Shown here in pieces: positions 5,124 to 7,716 of a stretch of DNA of 7,716 nt. Both the position numbers and the translations under genes were made by a program. Numbering within the stretch: the first letter of the stretch is position 1; the number at the start of each line of letters is the position of its first letter. Source of the stretch: Anaerolineaceae bacterium (GTDB lineage Bacteria > Chloroflexota > Anaerolineae > JAAYZQ01); assembly GCA_012514775.1 (NCBI GenBank), contig JAAYZQ010000063.1, positions 1 through 7,716 of the forward strand, written 5' to 3'. Below the pieces are notes generated by a model. The model saw only the letters and a program-made list of their open reading frames with translations, did not search any database and was not told the DNA's origin.

Positions 5124-6678
5124 ACCCGCCAAAGAGGGCCGTGGCATAGCTGTTGAAAAAGTCGACCAGGGGGGTCGGGTAGACGCCAAATCCGATCATG
5201 AAGAGGACCAGGGGCCAGAGGGTCACCTTCTCGAAGGACAGCATGTCGGTCAGGATGGCACCGTGGGTGACCTCTTCCCATTTTTCCGGCGAAAAGTCGC
5301 CCAGGAAGACGTGCTGGATGATCTTCCACAGGATATAGGCCGCGGTGACCACGATGCCCAGGATGCCGATTGCCGCGAACCAGGGCATGATCTCGAAGGC
5401 GCCCCGGAAGACAAAGAACTCGGCCCAGAAACCGGCCAGGCCCGGAAGCCCCAGGCTCGCCAGGGCGGTGACCATAAAGATGCCATAGTAGTAGGGGGTC
5501 ATCTTGCTCAAGCCGCCAAAGCTCTTCAGGTCGCGGGTGTGGGCCCGTTCGTAGATGACGCCCACCAGGAAGAACAGGCCGCCGGTGATGATGCCGTGGT
5601 TGAACATCTGCAGGGCGGCGCCGTTGATGGCCATGGCCGCCGCATCCTCCTGGCCGGCAACGCCCCAGGCCGCGGCGCCGGCTGCCAGGCCGAGCATCAC
5701 GTAGCCCATGTGGCTCACCGAAGAGTAGGCGATGAGCCGCTTGAGGTCCCACTGGGCCATGCACACCAGGGCGCCATAGACGATGCTCAACAGGGCCAGG
5801 ATGGGAATGATGGGTACCTGCAAGCTATAGAACTGGAACTGCTGCGGAAAGATGGGCAGGGCGATGCGCACCATGCCAAAGGCCCCCAGCTTCAGAAGGA
5901 CGCCCGCCAGGATGACGCTGCCCGCCGTGGGCGCGGCCGTGTGGGCGTCGGGGAGCCAGGTGTGGAAGGGCCACAGGGGCACCTTGATGGCAAAGGCCAC
6001 GAAAAAGGCCCAGAAGGCGGCGATGGCCAGGTAAGAGTTGCCGCCAAAGACCTGCCCCAGGGCGCCGTTCACGCCCAGGCCACGGGAAAGCTCCACGATG
6101 TCAAAGGTGCCGTGGTAGAAATACAGGCCCAGGATGGCCAGCAGCATAAAGACGCTGCCGGCCAGGGTATAGAGAAAGAACTTGATGGCCGAGTATTGCG
6201 GCCGGTCCTTGGCCTGGCCCCAGATGCCGATGAGCAGGTACATCGGCACCAGGCCGATCTCCCAGAAGACGTAAAAGAGCACCAGGTCCAGCGAGATGAA
6301 CACGCCGAACATGCCCATCTCCAGGAGTAAGAAGAGCAGAAAGAACTCCTTGACGCGCCGGGTGATGGTGAACGACGAGTAGATCAGGCACAGCGTCGTC
6401 AGGAGGGCCGTCAAAAAGATGAGCGGAATGCTCAACCCGTCGGCGCCCACGTGAAAGTTGACATTGATGGCCGGGATCCAGGCGGCAAGCGTCTCGAACT
6501 GGTAGCCGCCGGCGGCCTTGTCGTAGGCGAACCACAGGTAGACCGACAGCAGCAGGGGGATGACGCTAAGGCCGGTGGCAAGGTTCTTGATCGTGCGCTC
6601 ATCCTCGCGGGGAATGAACAGGATGAGCAACACGCCCAGCAGCGGGATAAAGGTGATGAACGTGAGCAGATATTCCAT
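5122..6678 (-). CDS. nuoM: NADH-quinone oxidoreductase (complex I) subunit M
   Basis: The 518-residue product is full length for NuoM, the middle antiporter-like proton-pumping subunit of complex I. Key membrane residues are visible: Glu140 (YVFWEIGLVPMY), Lys232 followed by VPLWPFHTWLPDAH, Lys263 (GVLLKLG) and Glu420 (GFWAEFFVF). In context they match E. coli NuoM Glu144, Lys234, Lys265 and Glu407. The N-terminal and C-terminal hydrophobic helices are complete and no frame disruption is seen. The ATG is preceded by AGGAGG with a six-base spacer. The gap to nuoL is 33 bases and to nuoN 10 bases, so all three are cotranscribed. The protein acts in the cytoplasmic membrane with NuoL, NuoN and the remaining complex I subunits, which must be encoded upstream outside the window. 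Confidence 0.96.
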   Translation of the reverse strand: MEYLLTFITFIPLLGVLLILFIPREDERTIKNLATGLSVIPLLLSVYLWFAYDKAAGGYQFETLAAWIPAINVNFHVGADGLSIPLIFLTALLTTLCLIYSSFTITRRVKEFFLLFLLLEMGMFGVFISLDLVLFYVFWEIGLVPMYLLIGIWGQAKDRPQYSAIKFFLYTLAGSVFMLLAILGLYFYHGTFDIVELSRGLGVNGALGQVFGGNSYLAIAAFWAFFVAFAIKVPLWPFHTWLPDAHTAAPTAGSVILAGVLLKLGAFGMVRIALPIFPQQFQFYSLQVPIIPILALLSIVYGALVCMAQWDLKRLIAYSSVSHMGYVMLGLAAGAAAWGVAGQEDAAAMAINGAALQMFNHGIITGGLFFLVGVIYERAHTRDLKSFGGLSKMTPYYYGIFMVTALASLGLPGLAGFWAEFFVFRGAFEIMPWFAAIGILGIVVTAAYILWKIIQHVFLGDFSPEKWEEVTHGAILTDMLSFEKVTLWPLVLFMIGFGVYPTPLVDFFNSYATALFGG

Positions 6679-6711
6679 CTAGATCCTCCTCGATACAATG
6701 TCGAATATGTG

Positions 6712-7716
6712 CTAGGCGCGAACAAGGAACAGGGCCAGGAGCAGCACGACCGTCACGGCCGCCACCAGCAAATAGTTCTGCACTTTCCCGGTCTGTGTTG
6801 CGCGCATGAATTCGCCCATCCAGCCCATGGCCCGCCCGACGCCGTTGACGGCGCCGTCCACCACGGGACTGTCGATGGTCCGCCGCAGCCAATCTGCCAG
6901 CCACCGGCCAAAGCGGCCCACAGAATCGACGATGGGGTCGATGACGACCTTGTCGTCAAAGACGAACGCCGCCTGGGCCAGGCCGATGGTGGGCCGCACG
7001 ATAAAGCGCATGTAGGCCTCGTCAAAGTAGTACTTGTTCTTGAGCAGCGTATAGACGGGGCCGAGGGGCCTTTCCAGGGGATCGACGGGAACCGTCAGGG
7101 GCTTGCGCCCGTAGATGGCCCAGGCGATGGCCCAACCGAGCAGCGCCACCCCGATAGAGATGCCGGCCACGAGGGGGTTGAACTCGCCGTGGGCCACGTG
7201 CTCGCCCAGGATCTCGGCCTCTTCCCCCACCATCTGGTAGAACTGGTTTGCCCAGGGCGTGCCGGCCAGGCCCAGGAGCGTGGCAAACACGGCCAGGATA
7301 GCCAGGGGCCAGGTCATACTTGGCACGCTTTCGGGTGCGTTGGCCGCCGCCTCGGTCCGCGGCCGGCCGGCAAAGGTCAGGAAGACCTGCCTGCCGGTGT
7401 AAAAGGCCGTCAGGAAGGCGGCGATGGTCAGCAGAAGCCAGACGATAAAGCCCCAGTTGGAGCTGACGCCAAAGTGCCCGCCGTGCATGAACGCGTTCCA
7501 CGCATCGGCCAGGATCTCGTCCTTGCTCCAGAACCCGGCCCAGATGGGGATGCCCGTCAGGGCCAGGGCGCCGATGATAAAGGTCCAGCCGGTGGCGGGC
7601 ATGCGCCGCAGCAGGCCGCCCATGTTCATCATGTCGTTGGCGTCAAACTCTTCCTTGTGCTCGTGCGACTCGGGGCCGCCGGCGTGATGGTGGACGTGGT
7701 GGTAGCCGTGCTCCAC
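6712..7716 (-). CDS. nuoL: NADH-quinone oxidoreductase (complex I) subunit L, C-terminal part (partial)
   Basis: The visible 334 codons are the C-terminal half of NuoL, the distal antiporter-like subunit; the N-terminus lies beyond the right edge. The GTG at the very edge is not a real start. The discontinuous-helix motif GFWSKDEIL, with Lys65 and Asp66 of the fragment, corresponds to E. coli Lys399/Asp400 on the proton path. NKYYFDEAY (227-235) is a conserved element before the amphipathic lateral helix that lies along NuoM and NuoN (about 238-312). A final membrane anchor follows (about 313-333). The first 20 visible residues form a histidine-rich hydrophilic loop between membrane helices, with eight His. 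The gene stops 33 bases before nuoM. Confidence 0.94.
   Translation of the reverse strand: MEHGYHHVHHHAGGPESHEHKEEFDANDMMNMGGLLRRMPATGWTFIIGALALTGIPIWAGFWSKDEILADAWNAFMHGGHFGVSSNWGFIVWLLLTIAAFLTAFYTGRQVFLTFAGRPRTEAAANAPESVPSMTWPLAILAVFATLLGLAGTPWANQFYQMVGEEAEILGEHVAHGEFNPLVAGISIGVALLGWAIAWAIYGRKPLTVPVDPLERPLGPVYTLLKNKYYFDEAYMRFIVRPTIGLAQAAFVFDDKVVIDPIVDSVGRFGRWLADWLRRTIDSPVVDGAVNGVGRAMGWMGEFMRATQTGKVQNYLLVAAVTVVLLLALFLVRA

Noticed and set aside
4840..6330. 496-codon open frame on the plus strand opposite nuoN and nuoM
   Set aside because: It is antisense to clearly conserved complex I genes and translates to a hydrophilic His/Gln/Asp-rich sequence expected as the shadow of membrane-protein codons.
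7714..7716. GTG at the right edge as a start codon for the nuoL fragment
   Set aside because: The frame stays open to the edge and the visible protein begins in the middle of NuoL, so the gene simply continues outside the window.
1..7716. CRISPR arrays, tRNA or rRNA genes, insertion sequences, attachment sites
   Set aside because: I saw no direct repeat arrays, cloverleaf-like segments, transposase motifs or flanking inverted repeats. The window is almost fully occupied by conserved metabolic genes.

Overview
This is a GC-rich bacterial chromosomal segment carrying two convergent energy-metabolism operons. Nothing in it looks like a mobile element, CRISPR array, RNA gene or defence system. 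Strong AGGAGG-type ribosome binding sites precede most genes. The NuoM and NuoN sequences and the small cysteine-bearing membrane protein remind me of Chloroflexota, but a deltaproteobacterium or another GC-rich group cannot be excluded from sequence reading alone.

Left edge (1-302): on the minus strand is the extreme N-terminus of a response regulator (receiver domain). It diverges from the first operon. The intergenic region holds two good sigma-70-type promoters facing outward: TTGACA-17-TATCCT on minus and TAGACA-17-TATACT on plus. A perfect inverted repeat lies between them, and a hairpin sits at the predicted start of the plus transcript.

Plus-strand operon (303-3282): a biotin-dependent acyl-CoA carboxyltransferase of the MmdA/PccB type, a Nudix hydrolase, a small OadG-like membrane subunit, and a biotin carrier protein with the EAMKM biotinylation motif. 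Spacing is tight, with translational coupling (GTGA overlap). Apart from the Nudix gene this resembles a sodium-pumping methylmalonyl-CoA decarboxylase locus (alpha, delta and gamma subunits). The ion-pumping beta subunit (MmdB/OadB) is not in the window, and neither is a biotin carboxylase. The likely role is propionyl-CoA/methylmalonyl-CoA interconversion, coupled either to Na+ export or, with a biotin carboxylase encoded elsewhere, to carboxylation.

Middle (3283-3620): a GC-rich hairpin, a 67-residue cysteine-containing single-pass membrane protein on minus (function unknown), and a 13-bp perfect stem-loop with T-rich flanks on both sides that probably terminates transcription from both directions.

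Minus-strand operon (3621-7716, reading right to left): nuoL (C-terminal part only, cut by the window edge), nuoM and nuoN. These are the three antiporter-like proton-pumping membrane subunits of respiratory complex I. The key membrane Glu and Lys residues are visible in nuoM and nuoN, and the discontinuous-helix Lys in nuoL.

No clearly undescribed system is present. The points most worth a second look are the Nudix gene embedded in the decarboxylase operon, the incomplete decarboxylase subunit set, the structured divergent promoter region and the small membrane protein between two hairpins.
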